From: FEN-1073 sp050010135
GTDB lineage: Bacteria > Chloroflexota > Anaerolineae > Anaerolineales > RBG-16-64-43
Length of the DNA: 64,000 bases
NCBI GenBank assembly: GCA_050010135.1
Contig: JBEKLP010000004.1
Coordinates: forward strand, 9,335-73,334
Reading direction: 5' to 3'
Under the pieces are notes generated by a model. It made no database searches, was not told the DNA's origin, and was given only the letters and a program-made list of their open reading frames with translations. The position numbers and the translations under genes were made by a program. How positions within the stretch are numbered: position 1 is the stretch's first letter; each line of letters opens with the position of its first letter. This document shows positions 17,699 to 27,060 of this stretch, piece after piece.

Positions 17699-17869
17699 TT
17701 GAAATTTTACTTTGTCGCCCCTTCCGGGGTCGAACGGACCGCGCGGCGAATCGCGCGGCTGCTGCCGCGGCGGCTGCATCCCTCAACCGGCCTGGCATAC
17801 CCGGTGCGCACCATCCGCCAGGAGGGACGTGGTTCGCAATGGATCGTCGATAGCGAATGGATTCTCTAA
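17699..17869 (+). pseudogene. C-terminal remnant of a GT2 gene (duplicate of the 16784-17677 tail)
   Basis: An uninterrupted 56-codon stretch from TTG 17699 to TAA 17867-17869. Its text TARRIARLLPRRLHPSTG is nearly identical to FARRIARLLPRRMQPLTG at the end of the GT2 just upstream. The match continues through LAYPV and to the end: SEWIL versus RAWII. The leading KFYFVAPSGVE also lines up with KYSHRPPSRLE. All catalytic parts are missing, so this is a relic of a duplicated gene; translation of a short peptide cannot be excluded. Confidence 0.78.
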
Positions 17870-17876
17870 ATTAAAA

Positions 17877-19253
17877 ATGGAATCGAAACCGGAGCAGCTT
17901 CGCATTTTGCAGGTGACCGGTTCGGCCGAGGGCGGGGGCGGCGAGCAGATTTCGATTCGCATGCACCGGGCATTCCAACGGTTGGGGCATCGATCGATGC
18001 TGTTTGCCGGCCGTGGAGTTCCGAGCGCCGGAGAGGATCTTTACGTTATTCCCAACCGGTGGGAAGAAACACCGCACGCAAGGATGATCCAGGAGCTTTA
18101 CCGTAAGCTGCTCTCAATAACCCGCGGCCGAGGGCAAAGCCGGTTGTTTCCGATTTTCGAAGCACTGGCGTTCCCGCAAGTCACATGGGACCTATGGCGG
18201 GGTCATGAAGATTACACCCAGCCAGGTTCCCGCCGGCTGCTTTCGCTCGTCCCCGAACAACCGGATGTTGTGCTGCTGCATAATTTGCACGCGCGCTGGA
18301 ACCGCCGCGAAGGATTCTTCGACCTGGGATTTGTCCCGCAACTGAGTCAATCCGTACCGGTGATCCTCTTCCCGCAGGATCCCTGGCTCCTCACCGGTCA
18401 CTGCGGCCATCCGATCAATTGCCCGCGCTGGCGCATCGGATGCGGCCAGTGTCCGGACCTCGTGATCTACCCTTCCATCCGCCGCGACGCAACCGCATGG
18501 AATTTACGCCGCAAGCGGGCGATCTACGCGCACAGCCGGCTGTACCTAGCGTCGCCGTCGCGCTGGCTGCTGGAGATGTTCACGGAGGCGCGAATTCCCC
18601 TGGCCGGCGCACGGCTGATCGACAACGGCGTAGACACAGCGCTCTTCCGGCCGGGCGACCGCCGGGCGGCGCGTATCGCGCTGGGGCTTGATCCGGACCG
18701 GCGCATCATCATGATCTCCGGAAATTACCTGCGCATCAATCCCTGGAAGGGATACACCTGGGTTCTCGAAACGGCCGAGCGCATTGGTTGGAGCCGGAAC
18801 TTCCCGCCGACGGATTTCCTCTGCGTCGGGGACGAGGGAGAGACGTTCGTTTACGGAAAGGCGCGCGTGGTCTTCGCCGGCCATGTGAAGGACCCCGCCC
18901 GGATGCCCCTGTATTATCAGGCGGCGGATATTTACTTCCATCCGAGCCGCGCCGATACCGCTCCGTTCTCGGTGCTGGAAGCGATGGCAAGCGGACTGCC
19001 GGTCGTCGCGACCAACATCGGAGGGATCCCGGAGCAGGTCGAGGATGGCAATAGCGGGTTCCTCGTCCCACCAGGCGATACACTGGCGATGGCCGAGCGC
19101 TTGGGGAAGCTGATCTCCGATCCGAGTGCATGCGGAGAGATGGGCGATTACGGGCGGTCCCGGACCTTGGAACAATTCGATTTTGAGCGTCAGGTCGGGA
19201 ATTTCCTCGACTGGATGCGCCTTGTAATCTCAGTGTATCGAACTCTTCCTTAA
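17877..19253 (+). CDS. Family 4 glycosyltransferase (WcaC-like)
   Basis: 458 residues. The N-terminal GT-B domain starts LRILQVTGSAEGGGGEQIS and contains VILFPQDPWLLTGHCGHP, CPRWRIGCGQCPDL and a following Arg/Lys-rich helix, a Cys-containing block typical of WcaC-like capsule transferases. The C-terminal domain has the donor site SRADTAPFSVLEAMASGLPVV (about residues 360-380), with Asp at the position of the first Glu in the usual E-x7-E motif. ATG 17877 was chosen because the upstream part of the frame is the GT2 remnant read in another frame. Retaining transferase, cytoplasmic; donor unknown. Confidence 0.87.
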   Translation: MESKPEQLRILQVTGSAEGGGGEQISIRMHRAFQRLGHRSMLFAGRGVPSAGEDLYVIPNRWEETPHARMIQELYRKLLSITRGRGQSRLFPIFEALAFPQVTWDLWRGHEDYTQPGSRRLLSLVPEQPDVVLLHNLHARWNRREGFFDLGFVPQLSQSVPVILFPQDPWLLTGHCGHPINCPRWRIGCGQCPDLVIYPSIRRDATAWNLRRKRAIYAHSRLYLASPSRWLLEMFTEARIPLAGARLIDNGVDTALFRPGDRRAARIALGLDPDRRIIMISGNYLRINPWKGYTWVLETAERIGWSRNFPPTDFLCVGDEGETFVYGKARVVFAGHVKDPARMPLYYQAADIYFHPSRADTAPFSVLEAMASGLPVVATNIGGIPEQVEDGNSGFLVPPGDTLAMAERLGKLISDPSACGEMGDYGRSRTLEQFDFERQVGNFLDWMRLVISVYRTLP

Positions 19254-19349
19254 AAAGCCTTCGAAATAGCGTTTTCATCGCTCCCGGCTGCCGGAAAGGG
19301 GGGGAGATGATCCGCCCCCTCCCTTCGGTATAATTCGACCGGGATATCC

Positions 19350-20258
19350 ATGAATTCCATCCCGTTGATTTCCATTGTGGTACCGTCCTTCAACCAGGCG
19401 CTATACCTTGAGGAATGCCTCGGGTCGGTGCTGGATCAGGCCTATCCGCGACGGGAAATCATTGTCATCGACGGCGGTTCGCGCGACGGCAGCCGGGAGA
19501 TCCTGCGGCGGCACGAACGGCGGCTGGAGTATTGGGTCAGCGAGACGGACCGGGGACAGGCGCACGCGGTGAATAAGGGCTGGGCGCGCGCCAAGGGAGA
19601 CATCCTGGGGTGGCTCAACTCCGACGACCGTCTGGAAGTCGGAGCGTTGGATTTTGTTGCCGGGACGTATGTATCGCAGCCTCGCGCGGCCCTTCTCTAC
19701 GGCGACGTGCGCGAGATCGACGCGCGGGGCGGGGCGGTCGGAGGGAAAAAAATGGCGGGCTTCGGTCTCCGGTCGCTGCTCCTGGGAAAGAACATGGGCC
19801 AGCCCGGAGTTTTCATCCCCCGGCGCACGTATGATTCGCTGGGCGGCTTGGATGAAGCGCTACACTTCGCGCTTGACTTCGATTATTTCCTGCGCGTCTG
19901 GACCGCGTTTCCCGACGGCGGCGCATACATCCCGCACCTTGTGGCTTCCTCACGCGTGTGGGAAGCCGCCAAGACCATTCAACAGGGCGGCCGGTTCGGC
20001 GAGGAATACCGGATCGTGCTCGACAGATATTTCGCCCGTTCCGATCTTCCTCCCGCGGTCCGGGCGTTGCGCCGCCGGGCGTTGGCGCGCTCGGTGTATT
20101 TCCGCCAGGCGCGACTCTATTTTCAAGGCGGCGACGCACGCCGGGGTGTGGCCTGGCTGGCGCGGGCCGCCTGGATGGAAGGCTCGCCGCTGGAGGCGGC
20201 GCGGATGATCCGCATAGCGATCGATGCCTGGAGGCAGCGAGGATCGGATGCAATCTAG
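19350..20258 (+). CDS. Family 2 glycosyltransferase
   Basis: 302 residues. ISIVVPSFNQALYLEECLGSVLDQ, VIDGGSRDGSREIL and ILGWLNSDDRLEV (about residue 90) are the GT2 signatures. QPGVFIPRRTYDSLGGLDEALHFALDFDYFLR is the acceptor-side block of this subgroup. The C-terminal third (YFRQARLYFQGGDARRGVAWLARAAW) resembles the helical, TPR-like tail seen in many such enzymes. A TATAAT lies at 19329-19334, 15 bases before the start, without a good -35, so an internal promoter is possible but weak. The end overlaps the next membrane gene by 11 bases. Confidence 0.9.
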   Translation: MNSIPLISIVVPSFNQALYLEECLGSVLDQAYPRREIIVIDGGSRDGSREILRRHERRLEYWVSETDRGQAHAVNKGWARAKGDILGWLNSDDRLEVGALDFVAGTYVSQPRAALLYGDVREIDARGGAVGGKKMAGFGLRSLLLGKNMGQPGVFIPRRTYDSLGGLDEALHFALDFDYFLRVWTAFPDGGAYIPHLVASSRVWEAAKTIQQGGRFGEEYRIVLDRYFARSDLPPAVRALRRRALARSVYFRQARLYFQGGDARRGVAWLARAAWMEGSPLEAARMIRIAIDAWRQRGSDAI

Positions 20259-21885
20259 GCCGCCGTTCCTGCGCAGGCACTGGCCTTTCCTTTTGGCTGA
20301 AGTTGTCTGGCTGGCCCTGTTTGCGGTCACCCTGGCGCAAATCCTCGCGAACACCGGCGGACGTATGGTGTACGCGTCGGACGATGTGTACATTCACATG
20401 GCCATTGCCAAAAATCTCGTCCTGCACGGGGTGTGGGGCGTGACGCCGTTTGGATTTACCTCCTGCGCAAGTTCGATCATTTGGCCGCTGGTGATCGCCT
20501 TCACCTATGTGCTGTTCGGGGTCAATGAATGGAGCCCGATCCTTTTGAATTTATTGCTATCATTGGCGGTGCTGGCCGTTGTCTACCGCTTCCTGCGCGG
20601 ACGCGGGCGGGGAGATCTGGTCTGCGCAGCAGTGTTACTTGCGCTTGTACTTTGCATTCCGATGACCGCAATTTCCTTCGACGGGATGGAGCACATGCTC
20701 CAGATTCTCGTTTTCGTCGTCTTCACCGAGCGGTTGTTCTTCGTTTTGAACCGGGAGCCGGGCGGATCATGGGATCTCTGGCTTCCCATTCTCGCCTGCG
20801 GTCTGACGCTCGTCCGCTACGAAGGGCTGTTCCTCGCCGGAGCGGCCGTGATGCTATTGGCTTGGAAGAAACAATGGAAGCTGTGCGCAGCGGTGGTCGT
20901 TGGTGCGGCGCTCCCCGTAGCGGGCATGGCGGCGATATCGCTTGCGCACGGCTGGTATCCCATTCCAAATTCAGTGCTGATCAAAAGCGCGCCCTTCACC
21001 GACATCATTCCCGAATCGCCGATCCAGACTCTCACGCGGCCGTTCCGTTATCTTTCCGGGCGCGATTACATCCTCTCGCTGGTTGTGCTGTTGCTGCTCT
21101 CCTGGCTGGCAACCGTGCGCGAGGTGCCGCGCCGGGATCTCTTCCGGCGCCTGGCGCCAGGCGCGTTTTTCCTGATGGTGGTTTTCGCCCATGGGACTCT
21201 GATCGATATGGAGTGGTTTTACCGCCACGCGGCCTATCTGTTGATGCTTGGAATCATCACAATCGAAATGACCTGGCCTGCGGGTGGATTACGATGGCGG
21301 TGGCCCGCCTCCGGCGCAGCCCGACTGGCAATCAGCGCCCTGGCGGTTTTCCTCGCGTATCCACTTTGCGCCCGGGCGTCAGGCGCGATCCTGGATACGC
21401 CGCTGGCGGCGCGGAATATTTATGAGATGCAATATCAGATGGCGCGCTTCCTGAACCGCTACTATCCGGAGGGACCGGTCGCGGCCAACGACATCGGCGC
21501 GGTTTCGTACTACAACGATTTTTCCCTGCTCGATCTGTATGGGCTGGCCTCGATGGACGTGGCGCGCGCGAAACTCGGCGGAACGTACGACACCGCGCTC
21601 ATCGACCGTCTGACCCGGGAAAGCGGCGCGCAGGTTATGATCGTCTACGATTACTGGTTCGATCGCTACGGCGGGCTGCCGAAGGGTTGGGTTAAGGCGG
21701 GGGAATGGCACTACACCGACTGTTACGTCTGCGGCGGGGACACGGTGTCGTTTTATGCGCCGTCCGCCGCGCAAGCCGACTCGCTGCGGGCGGAATTGGA
21801 CGCGTTCCGGGAAGTGCTTCCGGCGCGGGTGAAATACCAGCGGATCACGGGCGGTGGTTTTGCGGAGGATGGGAATGGCGGATAA
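20248..21885 (+). CDS. Multi-pass GT-C-type membrane protein (tandem triplet, copy 1)
   Basis: 545 residues. The first loop has YASDDVYIHMAIAKNL (about residues 40-55), the Asp-Asp motif, followed by GVWGVTPFGF. The C-terminal extracytoplasmic part has GPVAANDIGAVSYYNDF, LDLYGLAS and CYVCGGDTVSFYAP. All of these recur in copy 3 (23482-25131). GT-C-type transfer of a polyprenyl-linked sugar on the outer membrane face is the likely role, inferred from fold and motif. ATG 20248 has AGCGAGGA upstream and overlaps the preceding gene by 11 bases. Confidence 0.75.
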   Translation: MQSRPPFLRRHWPFLLAEVVWLALFAVTLAQILANTGGRMVYASDDVYIHMAIAKNLVLHGVWGVTPFGFTSCASSIIWPLVIAFTYVLFGVNEWSPILLNLLLSLAVLAVVYRFLRGRGRGDLVCAAVLLALVLCIPMTAISFDGMEHMLQILVFVVFTERLFFVLNREPGGSWDLWLPILACGLTLVRYEGLFLAGAAVMLLAWKKQWKLCAAVVVGAALPVAGMAAISLAHGWYPIPNSVLIKSAPFTDIIPESPIQTLTRPFRYLSGRDYILSLVVLLLLSWLATVREVPRRDLFRRLAPGAFFLMVVFAHGTLIDMEWFYRHAAYLLMLGIITIEMTWPAGGLRWRWPASGAARLAISALAVFLAYPLCARASGAILDTPLAARNIYEMQYQMARFLNRYYPEGPVAANDIGAVSYYNDFSLLDLYGLASMDVARAKLGGTYDTALIDRLTRESGAQVMIVYDYWFDRYGGLPKGWVKAGEWHYTDCYVCGGDTVSFYAPSAAQADSLRAELDAFREVLPARVKYQRITGGGFAEDGNGG

Positions 21886-23485
21886 ACCGAACCAACCGAA
21901 AGCGTCGCGGCTGCATTCCGATTGGCCCCTGTGGACGGCGCTCGCTCTGTTCCTTGTCCTCCTGTTGATCTCCTTCGTCGGGCAGATCTCTTCCGGCCAA
22001 TTGATTCTCCCCGAGGAGCCCGCGTATCAGCGTTTGATGGTTGCAAAAAATCTGGCTGCCCATTTTTCCTGGGCGATCAACCCGGGGGAATTCACCTCCG
22101 CGTTTGGCACGCTGCTTTGGCCGGTGGTGCTTGCGCCGTTTTTCTTTTTGCTCGGGGCTTCCACGCTTTGGCCGTGGGCGATCAACGCGGTCCTGTCAGT
22201 TCTCCTGATCGTCCTAGCCTACCGGGTCGTGCGCGAGTGGATCACGTCTGCGGCGGCCCAGGCTGCGTTGCTCGTCCTGTTGATCGTCGCTTTGCCGCTC
22301 GGGGTGCTTTCTGCATCGGGAATGGAGCAGGTGCTTTTCCTACTCTTGCTGCTGATCTTCCTTGAATTGTGGGCGCGCCGCATGGAGGAGAGCAGCCGGA
22401 CCGGAATTCTTCCTTTGGCCGTGATTGCCGTTCTCTTGGCGTCCACCCGCTACGAAGGGATGCTGCTGGTTATACTGGCCACGCTCCTGCTTCTTCTGCG
22501 GCGGGATTTCCGCGCCGGGCTGGTTGTCCCGATCGCCGCAGCCGTTCCGCTCGCGATTTATGGATTGATCTCCTGGCGTGCGGGTTGGCTGCCCATCCCG
22601 GCCTCGGTCTATTTGCGGCGCGCAGAATTGATCCCCGCGGATCTCTCGCAATGGCCGTCCATTCTTTTCCGGTCGGTGGATGTGCTTGGTGTACGACCGG
22701 ATATGCGATCCGTCGTGCTTCTGGTCACCTTGCTCCCCGCCTGGCTGGGTCTGACCGGCCGGCTTTCCTCCGCCCGCGAGCGTGCATTCTACGCGCCGGC
22801 GCTCGCCCTGCTGGCGGTGATTGCCCATCTCACCCTGATTGGGGACCGGGAGATCCGTTACGACGCGTGGTTGATCCTGATTAGTGGCTGGGCGATCCTG
22901 CCCGCGCTGGGAAAAATCCTGCCGGAGGATTGGCAGTCTTTTCGGAAGAACGTCGCAACCCTGGTTGCTGGCGGCGTGCTTGCCATATTGTTGGGCTTTC
23001 CGCTGCTCAGTCGCGGCGTGCAGGGCATGTTCCTCTTCGCGGACGCAATGAATGTGGAAAAGGGAATCTATCAATCCGCGGCGCGCTGGGCTGCGCAGTG
23101 CGCTTCCGATCCGGTGGCGACCGACGCGCCGGGGACGGTCGCCTTCCTCACCGGCCGGCCGGTTGTGGATTTGAGCGGCTTCGTTTCGCTCAGCGCCTTC
23201 CGGATTCGGCGGGTTGGGAACATTACGGCGGAATGGATGCAGGCGGAAGCCGAACGGCATTCGGTATCGGTGGCTTTGATCTTTCAACCGGTCACTCAGA
23301 TTCCGGCTGCGACGATCTGGAAACGAATTGGAGGGTGGGGGTTGATGAATTGTCCCCTTTGCCAGCCGGTGGAAATCTTCGCCGTCCAGGACGATCCCGT
23401 AATCACTTCCTGCACTGAATCGTTCATGGGGAATCTTCCCGTGGATGAAATTCTTCCCATGCCTGCAGATGGTGATGGTCCGTGA
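21875..23485 (+). CDS. Multi-pass GT-C-like membrane protein (tandem triplet, copy 2, variant acidic motif)
   Basis: 536 residues, starting at ATG 21875 with GGAGG six bases upstream and overlapping copy 1 by 11 bases. The topology and several blocks match copies 1 and 3 (LMVAKNLAAHFSWAINPGEF for MAIAKNL...GVTPF; STRYEGM for the common RYEG segment). The paired Asp of the first loop is replaced by LPEEPAY (Glu-Glu). The C-terminal domain is also divergent and ends in GWGLMNCPLCQPVEIFAV. The changed motif may alter activity or donor, or the protein may be a non-catalytic partner. It overlaps copy 3 by GTGA. Confidence 0.7.
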   Translation: MADKPNQPKASRLHSDWPLWTALALFLVLLLISFVGQISSGQLILPEEPAYQRLMVAKNLAAHFSWAINPGEFTSAFGTLLWPVVLAPFFFLLGASTLWPWAINAVLSVLLIVLAYRVVREWITSAAAQAALLVLLIVALPLGVLSASGMEQVLFLLLLLIFLELWARRMEESSRTGILPLAVIAVLLASTRYEGMLLVILATLLLLLRRDFRAGLVVPIAAAVPLAIYGLISWRAGWLPIPASVYLRRAELIPADLSQWPSILFRSVDVLGVRPDMRSVVLLVTLLPAWLGLTGRLSSARERAFYAPALALLAVIAHLTLIGDREIRYDAWLILISGWAILPALGKILPEDWQSFRKNVATLVAGGVLAILLGFPLLSRGVQGMFLFADAMNVEKGIYQSAARWAAQCASDPVATDAPGTVAFLTGRPVVDLSGFVSLSAFRIRRVGNITAEWMQAEAERHSVSVALIFQPVTQIPAATIWKRIGGWGLMNCPLCQPVEIFAVQDDPVITSCTESFMGNLPVDEILPMPADGDGP

Positions 23486-25131
23486 AAGCGCGCCCGGTTT
23501 TTTTGCAGCGTCATTTCCCTCTACTCGCGGCCTTTGGGATTGCGGCCGCCGGGGCGGCGCTTGTATACCTCTTGATCCTGCGCGAAACCGGCGGACGATT
23601 TATCTATAATCTGGACGATGCATACATTCATATGGCCATCGCCAAACACATCGTGCAAAACGGGGTGTGGGGTGTGACGCCGTATGAATTTTCCTCCTCT
23701 TCCAGTTCCATCCTCTGGCCGATTCTTCTGGTGGGGGCGTTTAAAATCTTCGGCGTGCGGGAGATTCTGCCGCTGGGCATTGCCCTGGCTGCGACGGCGA
23801 TCCTGATGACCGTTCTCTATCGGGAATGGACGGAGCGCGAAAACCGTCCGGGCTGGGCGCTGGCGATGCTGATCGGTTGGATGCTTTTCCTCCCCCTCTG
23901 GCCGATTCTCTTCAACGGAATGGAAACGATGCTGCAGGCGCTGGCGGCCGTGGCGTTTGCGGCCACCGCGGTGCATTATCTCGCGACCGAAAAACCCAGC
24001 CGAGTACTTCCGCTGTGCCTGTTGGCGGCTTTGGCGTCGGCGATCCGCTACGAAGGATGTTTTATCGCTGCGTCGGTTTGCCTTCTGCTGGTATTCCGCG
24101 GCCGATGGAAAACGGCGATCCTGATCGGACTCTCGGCCACATTGCCGGTCGTCCTGTATGGGATCTATTCGCTCGCTCAGGGCTGGTCCTTCCTGCCCAA
24201 CTCGGTGCTGGTCAAGCACAGCGGCATCGATGTAACCAGCCCCGCCGCCTTGTGGGGCGTTCTGGCGCGGCCGTTCCAGCCGATCGCGAATATTAACGTG
24301 CTGCAGCTGCCGGTGTGGCAATCCCTCGCCGTGATCGTTCTGATGATGCTGCTCCTCCGCGCGCGGACTGTTCCCATTCGCGGCCTGTGGGATGACCGGT
24401 TGCTGCCGGCCGTCCTATTCTTAATGATTGCCGTCCTGCATTCATTGGGGATTGCCTCGGATTGGTTTTTCCGCTACCAGGCGTATTTGAACAATCTTGG
24501 AATCTGGGCAATCGGATGCGTTGGGATCCCCGCTATGGATTGGGCTGCGCTTCGGCATCACGCGGCTTCGGTGGTGACGGCGGTGTGCGCGGCCATTCTG
24601 GTGGCCTTCCCCCTGGGCAGTTCCGCGGTTCGGGCGATATGGGAAACGCCGCTGGCTTCCCGCAACATCTGGCAGCAACAATATCAGATGGGGCTCTTCC
24701 TGAGGCAGTATTATCCGCAGGGACGCGTGGCGGCGAACGATATCGGAGCGATCGACTTCCTGGACGATATTCATCTGATGGATCTTACCGGTTTGGCATC
24801 CCGGTCGGCGATGCAGGCCGAGCTCGATGGGTCGTGGCACCGGGACGTTGCGGGGACGCTGGATGCCCTTACATCGGCGGAGGGCGTTCACATCGCGGTG
24901 ATCTATGACACCTGGTTTGATTACAATCCGGCAACGGGAAGAGCCGCGGTTCCCGCGCAATGGGTGCGGGTGGCAGCCTGGACTATTCACGATAATATCG
25001 TATGCGGTGGCGCAACCGTGACGTGGTACGCCGTCGTGCCGGAGGGGGCGGACGCACTGCGTTTGGCGCTGGAACAATTCTCCGCCAGCCTCCCCGCGGG
25101 CGTGACGGTTCGACCATACCCGCTCCCGTAA
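23482..25131 (+). CDS. Multi-pass GT-C-type membrane protein (tandem triplet, copy 3)
   Basis: 549 residues. NLDDAYIHMAIAKHIVQNGV (about residues 39-58), then WGVTPYEF, parallels copy 1 almost residue for residue. The C-terminal GRVAANDIGAIDFLDD and IVCGGATVTWYAV confirm that copies 1 and 3 are closest relatives. About ten hydrophobic helices are visible, with ASAIRYEGCF in the middle. It starts with GTG in a GTGA overlap, indicating coupled translation with copy 2. Predicted outer-face glycosyltransferase; which sugar is unknown. Confidence 0.75.
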   Translation: MKARPVFLQRHFPLLAAFGIAAAGAALVYLLILRETGGRFIYNLDDAYIHMAIAKHIVQNGVWGVTPYEFSSSSSSILWPILLVGAFKIFGVREILPLGIALAATAILMTVLYREWTERENRPGWALAMLIGWMLFLPLWPILFNGMETMLQALAAVAFAATAVHYLATEKPSRVLPLCLLAALASAIRYEGCFIAASVCLLLVFRGRWKTAILIGLSATLPVVLYGIYSLAQGWSFLPNSVLVKHSGIDVTSPAALWGVLARPFQPIANINVLQLPVWQSLAVIVLMMLLLRARTVPIRGLWDDRLLPAVLFLMIAVLHSLGIASDWFFRYQAYLNNLGIWAIGCVGIPAMDWAALRHHAASVVTAVCAAILVAFPLGSSAVRAIWETPLASRNIWQQQYQMGLFLRQYYPQGRVAANDIGAIDFLDDIHLMDLTGLASRSAMQAELDGSWHRDVAGTLDALTSAEGVHIAVIYDTWFDYNPATGRAAVPAQWVRVAAWTIHDNIVCGGATVTWYAVVPEGADALRLALEQFSASLPAGVTVRPYPLP

Positions 25132-25191
25132 TGCGGTATCACCCGGTGCCGGATATGCGTCCTGAATTGTTCGCACGAGGATGACGGTTCC

Positions 25192-27060
25192 ATGATCAAG
25201 CGATTCTCGTTTGCTGACCTTGCGGATCTTGGATGGATTGTGGCGATTACGCTCGCCGCCAGCCTGCTGATGTATTCCGGCTGGCGGGATCAATCCCCCT
25301 TCGACAGCCCGGATATCCTTGCCCATCAGGGCAACGCGATCGATCTGCTCCGCAGCGGCGTCATCCCCTACCGCGGCCAGGGCCTTTCTTATTCAGGCTG
25401 GGGCCCGCCGGGCACCTCGTATCTGATGGTTCCAGGCGTACTGCTCATGCCGGATCCGCGCCTGGCGGAAGTTCCCGGCGCGGTTCTGCTCCATTTCGGC
25501 ACACTGCTATTTCTCTTTCTCATCGTCCGGAGCTCTTTCGGCCGTGGAGCGGCCTGGGCGGTTGTCGCGGTGGCGGGTCTCCTCCCGATCACCGGACCAA
25601 CCCTCTGGCCCAACGGACATCCCTTCTTCGTCGTGGGAATGCTCTATTTCCTTTTACGCTGGGTGCGCGACCGCGCTCCACACGCATTCTCCGCCGCATT
25701 GCTCCTGGCAGGGCTCGGGATGTACGTCTATTTCACGATCGCCCCGGCGCTGATCGCGATGGCCTTGATTGCGCTTATCTATCGTCGGCCGGTTTCGTGG
25801 CGCAGCTTTGCCGCGGCGCTGGCCGCGCTGGTCGTCGTGTGGTGGCCGTATCTGCGTTTCGAGGCCGGACGCGGATTCACCGACATCGGCATCATGCTCC
25901 TGCGCCGGGATTTAACGGTGGCGCAGGCGCAGCCGTCGACGCCGGTCTACTGCTACGCTTCGCTGCCCGGAGAATTGGATTTTCGGGATATGGTCTATAT
26001 GCCCTGGACCGGAACGAGCGATCCGAATCGGGTTATCTATCCCGGAACGGGGAGAGTGGCGCAGTTTGAATTGCAGCTTTGCACGTTGCTGAATAAATCC
26101 GACAGGAATTTCGATTCCGGATATTTCCTTTTCAACAATCCGGTTTGGCCGGCCGGTTTGCTGTTTGGTGTGTACCTGACCGGATTCTGGGTCCTGGTGT
26201 TTGGCGCATTCCGCGGAGTGGAAAGAATTTCCAGCGGATGGACCAGGGTCCGCGCAATCCCGGCTTGGAAGATCCTGCTTGCGTGCGCGCTGGGGACTGC
26301 ATTGATTTTCCTTCTCGTGCGGCCGGCGGTGATCGGCACGCTGCTCGTCGGGGATCCGGATTGGAACCTGCCTGCGCGGTTGCTGCTAGCGCAGATCAGC
26401 GCGTATGGAATCCTCCTGTGGATTTCCATGGGGATCGGTTTGCTGCTTGCCTCGCGTTGGGAGGATGCGCCGAAGGGAATGGGCGTCCTGGCTGCGACGA
26501 TCGGCGGTTGCGGATTTCTTTTAGTTGTGCTTTCCGAAATCGAACGCTCCTGGCGTTTCTGGTGGTTTTGGCCGCTGCAATGCATCGCCATCGTCGTGGC
26601 GGTCGCGGGTTTGATCCGTTGGATAAAGCCGTCCCGCGGGATAATGATTGGGGTGTGGATCCTTGCGGTCGGTCTGTTCTTCCCGTATCGATCGGTTTTG
26701 GCAAAAGCGGATTCCATTTTGCGCTACGGATACGGTGGACGGGAGAGCGGCGAGATGCGGGCGATGCAATGGCTGGCGGAACAAGCCCGTAAAAATCCGG
26801 ATATACCGATATCGATCGGCGTGACGAGGTTCCACGGCGAAAGCGACATTACCCTGGCCTGGGGCTGGCTGGATTTTGGACTTCGATATATCAACAAAGC
26901 TCCGAATGCCGTGGCCTCCGATCTTGCGCCGGGAAACGATTACCGGGTTGTGGAATTCCTCGGAACGGATCGAGATCATCACCCGGTGGGGTGCCTGTGG
27001 GCAGGATACGATTTGGTCTGGGAAAGCCGGGGGTACGCGATATGCGCCCGAACGCCGTAA
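25192..27060 (+). CDS. Multi-pass membrane glycosyltransferase-like protein (paralogue of 9951-11819)
   Basis: 622 residues. Paralogous blocks with the 9951 gene: SPFDSPDILAHQGNAIDLL (acidic first loop), WGPPGTSYLMVPGVLLMPD, LWPNGHPFF, and the extracytoplasmic block STPVYCYASLPGE, VIYPGTGR and DRNFDSGYFLF. The late WFWPLQCIAIVV corresponds to MWPLQVLVMVL in the other copy. Base composition is in line with neighbours, unlike the 9951 copy. It is followed by a GT4 gene overlapping by 19 bases. Function inferred as GT-C-like. Confidence 0.72.
   Translation: MIKRFSFADLADLGWIVAITLAASLLMYSGWRDQSPFDSPDILAHQGNAIDLLRSGVIPYRGQGLSYSGWGPPGTSYLMVPGVLLMPDPRLAEVPGAVLLHFGTLLFLFLIVRSSFGRGAAWAVVAVAGLLPITGPTLWPNGHPFFVVGMLYFLLRWVRDRAPHAFSAALLLAGLGMYVYFTIAPALIAMALIALIYRRPVSWRSFAAALAALVVVWWPYLRFEAGRGFTDIGIMLLRRDLTVAQAQPSTPVYCYASLPGELDFRDMVYMPWTGTSDPNRVIYPGTGRVAQFELQLCTLLNKSDRNFDSGYFLFNNPVWPAGLLFGVYLTGFWVLVFGAFRGVERISSGWTRVRAIPAWKILLACALGTALIFLLVRPAVIGTLLVGDPDWNLPARLLLAQISAYGILLWISMGIGLLLASRWEDAPKGMGVLAATIGGCGFLLVVLSEIERSWRFWWFWPLQCIAIVVAVAGLIRWIKPSRGIMIGVWILAVGLFFPYRSVLAKADSILRYGYGGRESGEMRAMQWLAEQARKNPDIPISIGVTRFHGESDITLAWGWLDFGLRYINKAPNAVASDLAPGNDYRVVEFLGTDRDHHPVGCLWAGYDLVWESRGYAICARTP

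Noticed and set aside
17712..17876. N-terminal extension of the WcaC-like GT4 protein
   Set aside because: That stretch encodes the GT2 tail relic in a different frame, and the extension has no resemblance to GT4 proteins; the gene starts at 17877.
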